This document shows positions 19,607 to 28,469 of a stretch of 64,000 bases of DNA, in pieces. This stretch comes from Anaerocolumna sedimenticola. GTDB taxonomy: Bacteria > Bacillota > Clostridia > Lachnospirales > Lachnospiraceae. The notes beneath the pieces are model-generated. The model was not told where the DNA came from. It did not search any database and worked only from the letters and a program-made list of their open reading frames with translations. How positions within the stretch are numbered: the stretch's first letter is position 1; each line of letters begins with the position of its first letter. The stretch covers positions 4,047,501 to 4,111,500 of the forward strand of contig NZ_CP048000.1 of NCBI RefSeq assembly GCF_009931695.1, written 5' to 3'. The position numbers and the translations under genes were made by a program.

Positions 19607-19748
19607 CAATTGCGAAACACGGTACTTGTATTTATGTACCATACAAATAATATAATTTCAGAGCCGAATCCTGCACAGAGGGGAATTGAAGCCAGAAACA
19701 AGTATCCATTGTATGATGTATTCGAAAAACGATATAGTTTCGCAATTG
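19607..19748. repeat. MITE-like element with 12-bp perfect terminal inverted repeats
   Basis: CAATTGCGAAAC (19607-19618) and GTTTCGCAATTG (19737-19748) bound 142 bases between the HD membrane gene and ybeY. The interior has a smaller hairpin (TTGTATGG.../...AATACAA) and no convincing gene. The plus-strand frame crossing it is a shadow of the HD gene. Confidence 0.55.
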
Positions 19749-19775
19749 TCTATTTATTCTTCGGTTATAAACTGG

Positions 19776-21104
19776 TTACATATGTAGAAAAAATTCTTTT
19801 AATTGATTATATTGCTTTAAAGTTAATCCGGATTCATCCAGACTGCCTCTGGTTAACCGCATTTGAAAAACATTATCTACTATTTTTTCAATGGGGATGT
19901 TAACTGACTGTTTGCCACCGCTATTACTTTTCACTTGTTTTTCCAGATATTCTTTTGTTGCGATAATACTGATGGTTATCATAATGATAGCTGCTTCCGG
20001 TGATTTTGGCTTTTCATATTTAATATTATGCTGGCGGATAATGTCAACAATAAAAGCAGGCAGATGATATTCTTCTACTAATTTTACTCCCTCCTCAATA
20101 TATTCTTTGTTTTCAATTCTTCCTATTTCATGATAAAGACCACCGGCTTTTGCCTTATTTTCATCAGCTCCTACCGCTTTCGCAGCCATACCGGCAATTT
20201 CGCTAATTAGCAGGGAATGCTTATACACTTTTATGGAATGTTGTTTTAAGCGGAGCAGCAAAGGAAATTCCGTATCCAGTATTTCATCCATATTATATGC
20301 CTGAGTATTTTCCGCAGAGATTTCTGCTGCAATATTATCTGCGGTTAATTTATTACTTTCGCTTTCTGTAAAAATTGAATCATTCCTATCATTAGATTCT
20401 TTCTTCCATAGGTTAGGCTCATCCCCCTGAGTAACCAAAACCGGTTTCGCCTTTTTTATATAAATAGTATACATCCAGTAGGAAAAACCAATGGATACCA
20501 AGCTTGAAACTAAAGAATAAAGGGCAGTTATATTCAGTGAATTCTGCATTATAAAATTATTAATAATAAAGATTAGTATAAGCTGCATGGACAAAATTAT
20601 AATTGCAGTATAACCAAGTGTTGTTATCCTTTTCATAAAGCTGGAAAGCAGACACATAAATGTACCAAGAATAAGCAGATACACAATATATTCTATATCC
20701 AATCCACCTGCCAAACTGGTGATCAATATGAAATTAAACATAACAAAAAAACCAAGATACATATTAAACAGTATGGCTATTAACAAACCACCGGACATCC
20801 ACACAGTTAATTCCGGTCTTTCTTTTGTAAACATTATAATTAGCAAGGAAGATATATAGATTAATGTAAAAATAACGGAAAATCCTGGTAGCTCTTTTAT
20901 TTTTTGATAAGTGATATAAAACAATGCAATGAATAAGAGAACTATGGAAAGTACACATAATTTTAAAACTGTGGTTAATTCTACTCCATTCATACGACCA
21001 AAGAATACTATGACGAAAACAGATAGAATTCCCAATATTCCGCCAAGTGATGATATAGGCAGATTTTTCCCGGCAGTACTAAGATGTTTCACAAAAACCC
21101 CCAT
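19776..21104 (-). CDS. Polytopic membrane protein with divergent HD domain (PgpH/YqfF relative)
   Basis: Occupies the place of YqfF/PgpH, a cyclic-di-AMP phosphodiesterase, between phoH and ybeY. About seven hydrophobic segments span residues 18-215, then a linker, then an HD-like domain (HSIKVYKHSLLISEIAGMAAKAVG, GGLYHEIGRIENKEY, IVDIIRQHN). At 442 residues it lacks the large N-terminal extracellular domain of full PgpH (about 700). The core HD pair is His-Glu (HEIGR) instead of HDIGK. The family assignment is firm; retained phosphodiesterase activity is uncertain. Confidence 0.75.
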   Translation of the reverse strand: MGVFVKHLSTAGKNLPISSLGGILGILSVFVIVFFGRMNGVELTTVLKLCVLSIVLLFIALFYITYQKIKELPGFSVIFTLIYISSLLIIMFTKERPELTVWMSGGLLIAILFNMYLGFFVMFNFILITSLAGGLDIEYIVYLLILGTFMCLLSSFMKRITTLGYTAIIILSMQLILIFIINNFIMQNSLNITALYSLVSSLVSIGFSYWMYTIYIKKAKPVLVTQGDEPNLWKKESNDRNDSIFTESESNKLTADNIAAEISAENTQAYNMDEILDTEFPLLLRLKQHSIKVYKHSLLISEIAGMAAKAVGADENKAKAGGLYHEIGRIENKEYIEEGVKLVEEYHLPAFIVDIIRQHNIKYEKPKSPEAAIIMITISIIATKEYLEKQVKSNSGGKQSVNIPIEKIVDNVFQMRLTRGSLDESGLTLKQYNQLKEFFLHM

Positions 21105-21147
21105 CTGTCTGTTTAAACAGACTTAACTTTTGTATTTTCTATAAACT

Positions 21148-21195
21148 TTGTGACTATTCAGTCACTGCGGATTGGTGTGCTGAATAGTTACCAAA
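21148..21195. repeat. Short inverted-repeat element, GTGACTATTCAG family, after phoH
   Basis: TTTGTGACTATTCAG and CTGAATAGTTACCAAA face each other over an 18-base loop. It starts three bases after the phoH stop on the minus strand. Related ends occur at 40385-40435 (pyrH-frr) and 51885-52020 (rpsB-tsf). Confidence 0.6.
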
Positions 21196-21198
21196 CTT

Positions 21199-22269
21199 TT
21201 ATCTTTTTCGTCTATTTGATTTATCCGAATTACGCTGATAATTAGTTACCTTGGTGCCATTTACATGTTTTCTTTGGAATTTCAAACGACTTTCCTTTAC
21301 ATCTGCTTTACTGACTTTACTTTCATATGCCTCATAAGCCATAACAATTTTTTGAACCAAAGGATGTCTTACAACGTCCTGTCCGGTTAGATAAGAAAAT
21401 CCTATATCCTCAATTTTGCTTAAAACCTTTATTGCGGTATCCAAACCGGATTGTGTACCGACCGGTAAGTCTTTTTGGGATAAGTCCCCTGTAATTACAA
21501 CCTTTGATCCAAATCCGATACGTGTTAAAAACATCTTCATCTGTGCAGGAGTTGTATTCTGTGCTTCATCCAAGATAATAAACGCATTCTCTAACGTTCT
21601 GCCTCTCATATACGCTAAAGGTGCAACTTCAATCAGACCTTTTTCCGTATTCTTAAGATATCCTTCCGCACCCATAATCTGATATAAAGCATCATACAAA
21701 GGCCTTAAATACGGATCTACCTTGCTTTGTAAATCTCCCGGTAAAAAACCCAACTTTTCTCCTGCTTCGATTGCAGGTCTCGTTAATATGATTCTGCTCA
21801 CATCATCATTTTTAAACGCTGTAATTGCCATTGCCATTGCTAAATAAGTTTTACCGGTACCAGCAGGGCCGATTCCAAAGGTAATCATCTTTTTACGGAT
21901 TAAATCCACATAGGACTTCTGTCCCAAAGTTTTCGGCTTTATCGGTTTACCCGATATCGTATGGCATATTAAATCCTGGTCAATCTCAACGATGGCAGAT
22001 TCTCTATTTTCAAAACATAAGGAAAGTGCATAATTAACATTTTGTTCTGTAATGGTATTCCCTCTTCTGGATAATTCAATTAACTGCACAAACACACTCT
22101 TTGCCTTAGTAACGTTATCATTTTCTCCAATCAGTTTTATCTCGCCGTTTCTTACTATAACAGTAACATTTAAAGTCTTTTCAATCATCTTCACATAAGC
22201 GTCGAACTGTCCAAATACATTTTTTTCATGTTCAGCCGGCACATCAATTATCGTTTCCATTAGACTCAT
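21199..22269 (-). CDS. phoH: PhoH-family ATPase (PhoH-like)
   Basis: A cytoplasmic P-loop ATPase, possibly RNA-linked. It has an N-terminal KH-like segment (VTVIVRNGEIKLIG), Walker A GPAGTGKTYLA near residue 137, Walker B FIILDEAQN near 232, and TGDLSQKDLP near 259. A basic C-terminal tail (NSDKSNRRKR) follows the domain. At 356 residues it is slightly longer than usual. Its start overlaps the yqfD end by 26 bases, so it is translationally coupled to a sporulation gene, as in other clostridia. Confidence 0.92.
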   Translation of the reverse strand: MSLMETIIDVPAEHEKNVFGQFDAYVKMIEKTLNVTVIVRNGEIKLIGENDNVTKAKSVFVQLIELSRRGNTITEQNVNYALSLCFENRESAIVEIDQDLICHTISGKPIKPKTLGQKSYVDLIRKKMITFGIGPAGTGKTYLAMAMAITAFKNDDVSRIILTRPAIEAGEKLGFLPGDLQSKVDPYLRPLYDALYQIMGAEGYLKNTEKGLIEVAPLAYMRGRTLENAFIILDEAQNTTPAQMKMFLTRIGFGSKVVITGDLSQKDLPVGTQSGLDTAIKVLSKIEDIGFSYLTGQDVVRHPLVQKIVMAYEAYESKVSKADVKESRLKFQRKHVNGTKVTNYQRNSDKSNRRKR

Positions 22270-23485
22270 CTGTATCTATAATCCTCCACTCGCTGTCGTC
22301 AATAGATTTAAAATCTTTTACAGACTCCTGTACCACTATTTTTCCAGACGTTATACAGGTATTATTCTCTATTGCTATTTTAACATTATTTTCAATTATT
22401 AAAACATCTTTTTCAACTAATTCATCTAAAAAACGTTTTAATCGCTCTCTTGCTAAAGCCGTTACTTCCTCTTTTGTATACTTCTTTTTCATTTCTTCAT
22501 ATTCCGGATACCTGATTTCGGAATAGCTGACTGGAAGGTAAAAATTGTCAGTCAGATGAAGTATAGATTCATTCACAATTATATCATACTTACTATAAGG
22601 AATTCTAGGTTTATATAAATTTATTTTTTTAAGAAAAAATGAAACATTATAACCGGTTTTACTTCTTCCGGTGTACTGTTTTTGGATATAATTTAAAGGT
22701 ATCTTATCCTTATAGTTATATAAAGTTTTGCCTATTACGTCTGCATCGGCAATTACCGGTTTACGATTTAACAAAACATCATTATCGCCTATTATATCTA
22801 CAACACCGGATACAAGTATTGTGCCTTTTTTGACTACTGATCCTACTTCTACCTTGGGAGTTCCGGTCCGGGTAATTATTTTTGTTATAATACAATCTTT
22901 TGACGCTATGATGTGGCAATTCTTTGTTGCCGTAACTGCAGGTGCCGGCATATTCGTTTCCGTAATTTTAATAATTAGCCTTGTACCTTTTATTTCGGCA
23001 GAAACCCACCCGATATCTTTATAAGTACCTCGTATTAATTCTTCAATTTCCTGGCAATCAATGTTTTTTTTCTGCAACCCTATATAAATTTCATTGGATT
23101 TTAAGAATTTTAACATAGCCTCCGGTGTATAAGAATGCCCACCTAATATACTAATATCCCATATATAGAGAGAAAGTATGTATAGTATAACACAAAAAAG
23201 CAGAATCCCGGCTGCATATCCTTTTCTCTTTCGATATTTATGAATAATAAACGGTAAACCATATCTTTTTTTAATATACGGTATTGTTCCTGTTTTTTTC
23301 GCGATGGGTTTTAGTTTTAAGTAATCCTTTAGCATAATGCGAAATTCATAATCACCCTCATAATTATTTAAGTCCCAAAGAAATATGTATCGATTACTAC
23401 ATAGGTTTATAAATCGCTCCGGAGACTGACCTTTCATTCTTATCAATAAGTAACCGCGTAACCAGCGAAATAGCTTTATCAGCAT
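22244..23485 (-). CDS. yqfD: Sporulation protein YqfD
   Basis: A membrane-anchored protein of the forespore/mother-cell programme; its molecular role is not known. It is 413 residues with one transmembrane segment (about 90-110, GYAAGILLFCVILYILSLYIW). The YqfD domain shows LRGYLLIRMKGQSPERFINLC at the N-terminus, GWVSAEIKGTRLIIKITE near 166, and EVGSVVKKGTILVSGVVDI near 214. It follows yqfC directly, the usual pair under SigE control in Bacillus. The same control here is inferred. Confidence 0.92.
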   Translation of the reverse strand: MLIKLFRWLRGYLLIRMKGQSPERFINLCSNRYIFLWDLNNYEGDYEFRIMLKDYLKLKPIAKKTGTIPYIKKRYGLPFIIHKYRKRKGYAAGILLFCVILYILSLYIWDISILGGHSYTPEAMLKFLKSNEIYIGLQKKNIDCQEIEELIRGTYKDIGWVSAEIKGTRLIIKITETNMPAPAVTATKNCHIIASKDCIITKIITRTGTPKVEVGSVVKKGTILVSGVVDIIGDNDVLLNRKPVIADADVIGKTLYNYKDKIPLNYIQKQYTGRSKTGYNVSFFLKKINLYKPRIPYSKYDIIVNESILHLTDNFYLPVSYSEIRYPEYEEMKKKYTKEEVTALARERLKRFLDELVEKDVLIIENNVKIAIENNTCITSGKIVVQESVKDFKSIDDSEWRIIDTDESNGNDN

Positions 23486-23541
23486 GTTTAGACCTCCAAT
23501 ACTAAAAATTTAAGATTTTGCTTTTGGTTAATTATGCAGGA

Positions 23542-23915
23542 TTATTTATTATTTACATAATTAATGGAATGAATCATGCCGGTTATTTTCATTTCGTCGT
23601 TAGTAAAATAGGAAATATTGAGATTTTTACCCTCAACATGAATACTGCCGATTTTGGTAAGAATTTTAATCAGAGCGCTGTTATACTCAAGAATCCCTTT
23701 ATAATTCTCAATGCATACCTCATTTCTGCCTAGTGCAGTAACGATAGGAGCTCCTGCCAGCATATCGGAAGGGAGTTTTAATTGACTGGAGAGAATTTCA
23801 AGATAAGTTGTACGTTCTGTTTCTTCCTTTTTTTCTTTTTATTAATATGATCATATAATTCTTTATTGGATTTTTGTTTGAATTTCTTATGATTGGATTT
23901 GAGTTTTTTATTCAT
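23542..23915 (-). CDS. yqfC: Sporulation protein YqfC, frame interrupted
   Basis: Small sporulation protein of unknown activity. The intact frame from 23763 covers PSDMLAGAPIVTALGRNEVCIENYKGIL and ends at 23542. Its N-terminus lies in another frame from ATG 23915 (MNKKLKSNHKKFKQKSNKEL). One extra A in the run opposite plus-strand T7 (23828-23834) joins them as KKKKEETERTTYLEILSSQLKLPSDM. The repaired product is about 124 residues, somewhat longer than Bacillus YqfC because of a Lys-rich N-terminus. It precedes yqfD. Confidence 0.75.
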
Positions 23916-24034
23916 CCATACCACTCCATACTATTTAAGTACTATTATAGAATATATGGGAATAAATCATGTCTTATGCAAAAACCGTAATAATTACAAT
24001 ATCAGGCTCAAATAGGAGCTCTTTACCTGCACAA

Positions 24035-24212
24035 GCCGGAAGAAATCCGAAGTGCGAATTTATTACGGTTCGCGGGTGTTCTTGTATCATACTCACTTTG
24101 CCTGCGCTAACCCTTAGAAATTCGTTTTACGAATTTCTAAGGGTCGCAGGTTCATTCACAATCATTCAAGCAAGCTTGATGATTGCTCATTTCACCATTA
24201 CGCAAATAAAAA
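24035..24212 (-). repeat. Terminator-associated repeat, divergent double copy
   Basis: Read on the minus strand it begins with the rpsU terminator T-tract (TTTTTATTTGCG). It continues with AAGCTTGCTT and a hairpin, then a second partial unit with GGCAAAGTGAG, CGCGAACCG and TTTCTTCCGG. The same modules appear in the copies at 28770-28873 and 45430-45533, though this one is more diverged. Confidence 0.5.
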
Positions 24213-24240
24213 CCCCTGAACCATATGGGCTCAAGGGCTT
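24212..24240 (-). terminator. Terminator of rpsU
   Basis: On the minus strand CCCTTGA pairs with TTCAGGG and is followed by GTTTTTATTT. It lies about 20 bases after the rpsU stop. Confidence 0.75.
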
Positions 24241-24260
24241 ACCTTTGTAGATATTATCCA

Positions 24261-24437
24261 CTATTTAAATTTACGCTTACGAGCTGCTTCAGACTTTTTC
24301 TTGCGTCTTACACTCGGCTTTTCATAATGCTCTCTTTTACGGATTTCTTGTTGAATACCTGCCTTCGCACAGTTTCTCTTGAATCGACGTAGAGCACTAT
24401 CTAAAGTCTCATTATCTTTTACAATAACATTTGACAT
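24261..24437 (-). CDS. rpsU: 30S ribosomal protein S21
   Basis: Small-subunit protein of 58 residues. It begins [20 protein letters not shown] and ends in a basic tail ([15 protein letters not shown]). The start at 24437 is the conserved S21 N-terminus; the longer frame from 24548 runs into the promoter. It is monocistronic, with its own promoter (24517-24544) and terminator. Confidence 0.95.
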   Translation of the reverse strand: MSNVIVKDNETLDSALRRFKRNCAKAGIQQEIRKREHYEKPSVRRKKKSEAARKRKFK

Positions 24438-24516
24438 AGTCTCACACCTAACCTCCCTCCAGTTGTGTATTGTGCCTATACAACTGTTTGGGTATTTTTT
24501 GAATAGCACTATTATG

Positions 24517-24544
24517 ATTATAGCATAAATTTTTGTTTCGTCAA
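24517..24544 (-). promoter_or_regulatory. Promoter of rpsU
   Basis: TTGACG (24539-24544) and TATAAT (24517-24522) on the minus strand with 16 bases between. The rpsU leader is then about 70 bases. Confidence 0.7.
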
Positions 24545-24578
24545 CCATTTTTTATACATGGTTTTAATTTTTTATGAA

Positions 24579-27218
24579 TTATTTTATTTGATTTTCTAAA
24601 GCTTTTGGTGCCTTTTCAACAACAGTATCAATTCCTGCAGGATTCTTACCGCCGGCTTGTGCCATGTTAGGACGGCCGCCACCGCCGCCGCCTACTAAGA
24701 CTGCCAGTTCTTTAATAAGGTTACCGGCATGAGCGCCTTTCGCCATTGCATCATCCGTTGCCATAGCTATTAAATTAACCTTATCCTCCATTGCAGAAGC
24801 TAAGATTACTACACCCTCACCTAATTTATCCTTTAACTGATCGCCAAGGTTACGCAATCCGTTCATATCTACATCAGGTACTTTCGCAGCTAATAATTTA
24901 ACACCTTTCACTTCCGTAACCTGATTCATTACGTCACCTAATGTTTCTTTTGCTAGTTTATTTTTTAATTTTTCATTTTCAGAAGATAAAATTTTAATTT
25001 CTTCCTGTAAGGCTTCAATTCTCTTTGTTAAGTTAGCAGGTTCAGTTTTAGCTGTTTTAGCTGCAATATTTAATTCTTTTTCCAGTTCACTGTAATAAGA
25101 GAAAACACCGTGAGCAGTAAGTGCTTCAATTCTTCTGACACCGGCAGCTACACCTGTCTCAGATACAATTTTAAATACCAATATATTTCCCGTATTACTT
25201 ACATGAGTACCGCCGCATAATTCCCTGCTGAAATCACCCATGGATACTACTCGTACCTTATCCCCGTATTTTTCACCAAACAGTGCCATTGCACCGGTCT
25301 TCTTGGCTTCTTCAATCGTCATAATATCAGTATGAACCGGTAAAGCTTCAGCTATTTCATTATTGACGATTTCTTCTACTCTCTGGATTTCTTCCTTAGT
25401 AAGGGCAGAAAAATGAGTAAAGTCGAAACGAAGTCTTTCATTGGTTACTAAAGAACCTGCCTGTTCCACATGGGAACCTAATACTAAACGAAGAGCTTTC
25501 TGTAAAAGGTGGGTAGCACTATGATTTTTGCCGGTTGCTAATCTTCTGTTAACATCTATTGTTAAATCAACTTTATCTGATAATTTAAACAGACCCTTAG
25601 TTACTTTACCAACGTGTCCGATTTTGCCGCCTTGTAATTTAATGGTATCCTCCACTTCAAATTCTGCATCAGCCGTAGAAATAATTCCGGTATCGGCTGC
25701 CTGACCACCGCTGGTTGCATAAAACGGAGTTTCTTCTGTAAATATAGTTCCGCTCTGACCTGCGATTAATTCCTCCGTTACTTCTGTCTCCGTAGTTAAC
25801 GCAATAATTTTTGAGGAATGGGTAACATTATTATATCCGACAAAAACGGAAGTTAAGCTTGGATCTAATTGCTGGTATACGGTTTCATCTGCTCCCATAT
25901 AATTTGTAACGGCACGTGCACTTCTTGCGGTCTCTCTCTGGACCTTCATTGCTTTCTGGAAGCCTTCTTCATCAACTTCGAACCCTTTTTCCTCTAATAT
26001 TTCCTTGGTCAGATCAAGAGGGAATCCATAGGTATCATATAATTTAAAAGCATCCTCACCGGATAAGGTTTTCGTTCCTTCCTTTACCATGGTATCTTCT
26101 AATTCTGTTAAAATAGTTAGTCCTTGGTCTATGGTCTTGTTAAAATTATCTTCTTCAATAGTCAATAATTTTAAGATATAATCCTTTTTCTCTTCCAATT
26201 CCGGATATCCGTCTTTGGATTCTTTTATTACCGTTGTACTGAGTGTCGCAAGGAAACGGTCTTTGATGCCTAATAATCTTCCATGTCTCGCAGCACGTCT
26301 TAATAATCTTCTAAGAACATAACCCCTGCCTTCGTTAGATGGGATAATACCGTCTGAAATCATAAATGTCACGGAACGGATATGGTCCGTAATCAGTCGT
26401 ATGGATACATCAACTTTTGCATCCATCTTGTAGGTAACACCTGCTACTTCACATACTTTGTCACGAAGAGCTTTTATTGTATCCACATCAAATATAGAGT
26501 CTACATCTTGTACTACTGTTGCCAGTCTCTCCAGACCCATACCGGTATCTATGTTTTTATTGCTCAATTCCGCATAATTACCGTTGCCGTCTCCTTCAAA
26601 CTGGGTAAATACGTTATTCCATACTTCAATATAACGGTCACAATCACAGCCTACCGTACAATCCGGTTTACCGCAGCCATATTTTTCGCCTCGGTCATAA
26701 TAGATTTCAGAACAAGGACCACAAGGACCTGCACCGTGTTCCCAGAAATTATCCGCTTTACCAAATCGGAAGATATTTTCTGCCGGGATACCGATTTCTT
26801 TATTCCATATATCAAAAGCTTCATCATCATCCAAATAAACGGAAGGATATAAGCAGTTAGCTTCAAGTCCTACTACATCCGTCAAAAACTCCCAGGACCA
26901 ATGAATTGCTTCTGTTTTAAAATAATCACCAAATGAGAAATTACCAAGCATTTCAAAGAAAGTACCATGTCTTGCTGTTTTACCAACATTTTCAATATCG
27001 CCGGTACGGATACATTTCTGACAGGTAGTTATTCTTTTCCGGGGTGGAATCTCCTGTCCGGTAAAATATGGTTTTAATGGTGCCATACCTGAATTAATTA
27101 ATAATAAACTCTTGTCATTTTGAGGAACAAGAGAAAAACTGTTCATTTTAAGATGACCTTTGCTTTCAAAGAAATCTAAGTACATTTTCCTTAGTTCATT
27201 TACTCCATATGCCTTCAC
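24579..27218 (-). CDS. alaS: Alanyl-tRNA synthetase
   Basis: Charges tRNA-Ala. The class II core shows FFESKGH (motif 1) near residue 19, CIRTGDIENVG (motif 2), and GMGLERLA (motif 3). The editing domain has HSATHLLQKAL and the CGGTH metal site. The C-Ala domain has the glycine-rich GGGGGGRPNMAQAGG. Length of 879 is standard. The start is GTG 27218, set by AGGAGG eight bases upstream and by the conserved N-terminus KAYGVNELRK; the ATG at 27248 precedes the ribosome-binding site. No T-box leader is seen. Confidence 0.96.
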   Translation of the reverse strand: MKAYGVNELRKMYLDFFESKGHLKMNSFSLVPQNDKSLLLINSGMAPLKPYFTGQEIPPRKRITTCQKCIRTGDIENVGKTARHGTFFEMLGNFSFGDYFKTEAIHWSWEFLTDVVGLEANCLYPSVYLDDDEAFDIWNKEIGIPAENIFRFGKADNFWEHGAGPCGPCSEIYYDRGEKYGCGKPDCTVGCDCDRYIEVWNNVFTQFEGDGNGNYAELSNKNIDTGMGLERLATVVQDVDSIFDVDTIKALRDKVCEVAGVTYKMDAKVDVSIRLITDHIRSVTFMISDGIIPSNEGRGYVLRRLLRRAARHGRLLGIKDRFLATLSTTVIKESKDGYPELEEKKDYILKLLTIEEDNFNKTIDQGLTILTELEDTMVKEGTKTLSGEDAFKLYDTYGFPLDLTKEILEEKGFEVDEEGFQKAMKVQRETARSARAVTNYMGADETVYQQLDPSLTSVFVGYNNVTHSSKIIALTTETEVTEELIAGQSGTIFTEETPFYATSGGQAADTGIISTADAEFEVEDTIKLQGGKIGHVGKVTKGLFKLSDKVDLTIDVNRRLATGKNHSATHLLQKALRLVLGSHVEQAGSLVTNERLRFDFTHFSALTKEEIQRVEEIVNNEIAEALPVHTDIMTIEEAKKTGAMALFGEKYGDKVRVVSMGDFSRELCGGTHVSNTGNILVFKIVSETGVAAGVRRIEALTAHGVFSYYSELEKELNIAAKTAKTEPANLTKRIEALQEEIKILSSENEKLKNKLAKETLGDVMNQVTEVKGVKLLAAKVPDVDMNGLRNLGDQLKDKLGEGVVILASAMEDKVNLIAMATDDAMAKGAHAGNLIKELAVLVGGGGGGRPNMAQAGGKNPAGIDTVVEKAPKALENQIK

Positions 27219-27289
27219 TCTATTTGCCTCCTGCGCATAATTTATCATATATCGTTAATTCCCTAAATTAGGTGAATCGCTAGTAATTT

Positions 27290-27318
27290 ATTATAAGTAT
27301 TAATTAAATATTTGTCAA
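27290..27318 (-). promoter_or_regulatory. Promoter of alaS
   Basis: TTGACA (27313-27318) and TATAAT (27290-27295) on the minus strand, spacer 17. The leader to the GTG start is about 65 bases, too short for a T-box. Confidence 0.8.
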
Positions 27319-27339
27319 TAAAATGTACAGAATGTGAAT

Positions 27340-27515
27340 ACAAATACTCATGTACTTTCGGTACAAGAAAGTATCCCCCATGCGGGATATTCCGCCTGCG
27401 GCGGGTTGCGCCAGCAACATAATTCCGGGCTGCCTCACCGCTCCAAAGGAAGCGGTTTATCTCATAGGACGCAATTTCCTTTGAAATAAAGAAAGGCAGG
27501 AACGAATCCTGCTTT
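27340..27515. repeat. GC-rich multi-hairpin block downstream of the PilZ gene
   Basis: A run of small inverted repeats in unusually GC-rich sequence: GTAC..GTAC near 27352, CCGCctgcGGCGG near 27391, TTGCGCCAGCAA near 27407, CCGCTCCAAAGGAAGCGG near 27440, and the terminator GCAGGA/TCCTGC (27496-27512). No frame over it looks coding. It has the look of a dispersed intergenic repeat, but only one copy is in this window. Confidence 0.45.
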
Positions 27516-27521
27516 TTATTG

Positions 27522-28151
27522 TTAATTATGAATCTTATTGCGTACTTGCCGGCTGAAAATATATCGGCTTAGTGCATCTTTTTGTGTCTGAAAACTACAG
27601 CCATATAGATATCCTTTATTATTAGCCAGCTCTTTTATCCTTACAACTCTACCGACTAAACTTATATCGGTATTTCTCCCCAATTCCAGTTGTATCTCTA
27701 TTGTTTGTATATCATCTCCTTTATAAGGTAAAATGATACCCATACCGGTTAGGCTTAGATCTTTTAGTATCCCCGATAGTTCAATTTTATTTCTGTTAAA
27801 TTTGGTTATCCTAAGAATTACAGGCTCATTCATATATACTCGGTATGCTGCACGCCGATTTACTTTATCTGCTTCATTTTGACAGGTTACGGCGTACATG
27901 TTAACTCCTTTAATATGTACTAGTTTAAATGCTGCCTCTTTAAATAAATATAATCCCTTTTCAGTTTTGTAAATTAAAACCGGATCGTTAACCCCCATAT
28001 TATCTATAGGTGCTCCGTTACAGCTGATTGCTTGTATGAATATAGTATTTACTATTTTCATCTGTATTTCAACTTCCATACTATAATTCTTACTTTTAAA
28101 TGTAAAACGAAGCTCCAATTTTGCGTTATCCGGTAAATCAATTAAATTCAT
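27522..28151 (-). CDS. PilZ-domain protein, probable cyclic-di-GMP receptor
   Basis: The PilZ signature is complete: RRAAYR (RxxxR type) near residue 108 and DLSLTGMGI (D-x-S-x-x-G) near 138. The N-terminal 100 residues resemble the YcgR-type flanking domain. It should bind c-di-GMP and alter motility or surface functions; the partner is unknown. The 209-residue length fits YcgR-like proteins. It has its own promoter (28172-28200), stands alone, and ends in a hairpin. Confidence 0.85.
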   Translation of the reverse strand: MNLIDLPDNAKLELRFTFKSKNYSMEVEIQMKIVNTIFIQAISCNGAPIDNMGVNDPVLIYKTEKGLYLFKEAAFKLVHIKGVNMYAVTCQNEADKVNRRAAYRVYMNEPVILRITKFNRNKIELSGILKDLSLTGMGIILPYKGDDIQTIEIQLELGRNTDISLVGRVVRIKELANNKGYLYGCSFQTQKDALSRYIFSRQVRNKIHN

Positions 28152-28171
28152 ACTGTTCCCCTCCTATAGGA

Positions 28172-28200
28172 ATTTTATCATATAGGCAGCCGATTATCAA
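28172..28200 (-). promoter_or_regulatory. Promoter of the PilZ gene
   Basis: TTGATA (28195-28200) and TAAAAT (28172-28177) on the minus strand with a 17-base spacer. The start codon is 20 bases downstream, giving a very short leader. Confidence 0.55.
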
Positions 28201-28376
28201 ACTAAATAGGAATTATATGGAAATATCTACTCGTCATAATCTTACACAATTCTCTATATTTGAACAAATTTAGATAATTCATTCTGAATTAATATATGTA
28301 TTTGTCGTAATTTGTCATACAAGAGAGATTATTCACTAAATTATTGCTAGAATTTTCATTTTAATCAAATTCTAAC
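28201..28376. other. AT-rich spacer between divergent promoters
   Basis: The middle of the 318-base gap between the PilZ gene and the small plus-strand gene. Beyond the two flanking promoters nothing is seen: no hairpin of note and no coding frame. Confidence 0.4.
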
Positions 28377-28405
28377 TTTACAGTTACACACTTATACACT
28401 ATACT
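28377..28405 (+). promoter_or_regulatory. Promoter of the small membrane protein gene
   Basis: TTTACA (28377-28382) and TATACT (28400-28405) with a 17-base spacer, about 65 bases upstream of the start codon. Confidence 0.55.
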
Positions 28406-28469
28406 ATATGTAATCTAAATGGCAGTTGCCCAAAGCAGGCATTTTACGCTGTGGAAACGGAGGTAGGAT

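Larger units (their letters stand above)
23916..24260. other. Intergenic region with repeats between rpsU and yqfC
   Basis: 345 bases without a gene. It holds the rpsU terminator (24212-24240), two degenerate copies of the ~104-bp terminator-associated repeat (about 24035-24212), and a perfect inner palindrome CTTAGAAATTCG/CGAATTTCTAAG around 24112-24143. The yqfC promoter should lie near 23940-24000. CATATATTC there could be a SigE -10, but this is weak. Confidence 0.5.

Noticed and set aside
19610-19903. 97-codon plus-strand frame near ybeY
   Set aside because: It covers an inverted-repeat element and the antisense of the HD gene; no start site or homology.
26382-26852. 156-codon plus-strand frame
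   Set aside because: Antisense shadow of alaS, whose conserved motifs fix the minus strand as coding.
27219-27340. T-box leader for alaS
   Set aside because: A consensus promoter at 27290-27318 leaves only about 65 bases of leader, with no specifier loop or TGG box.
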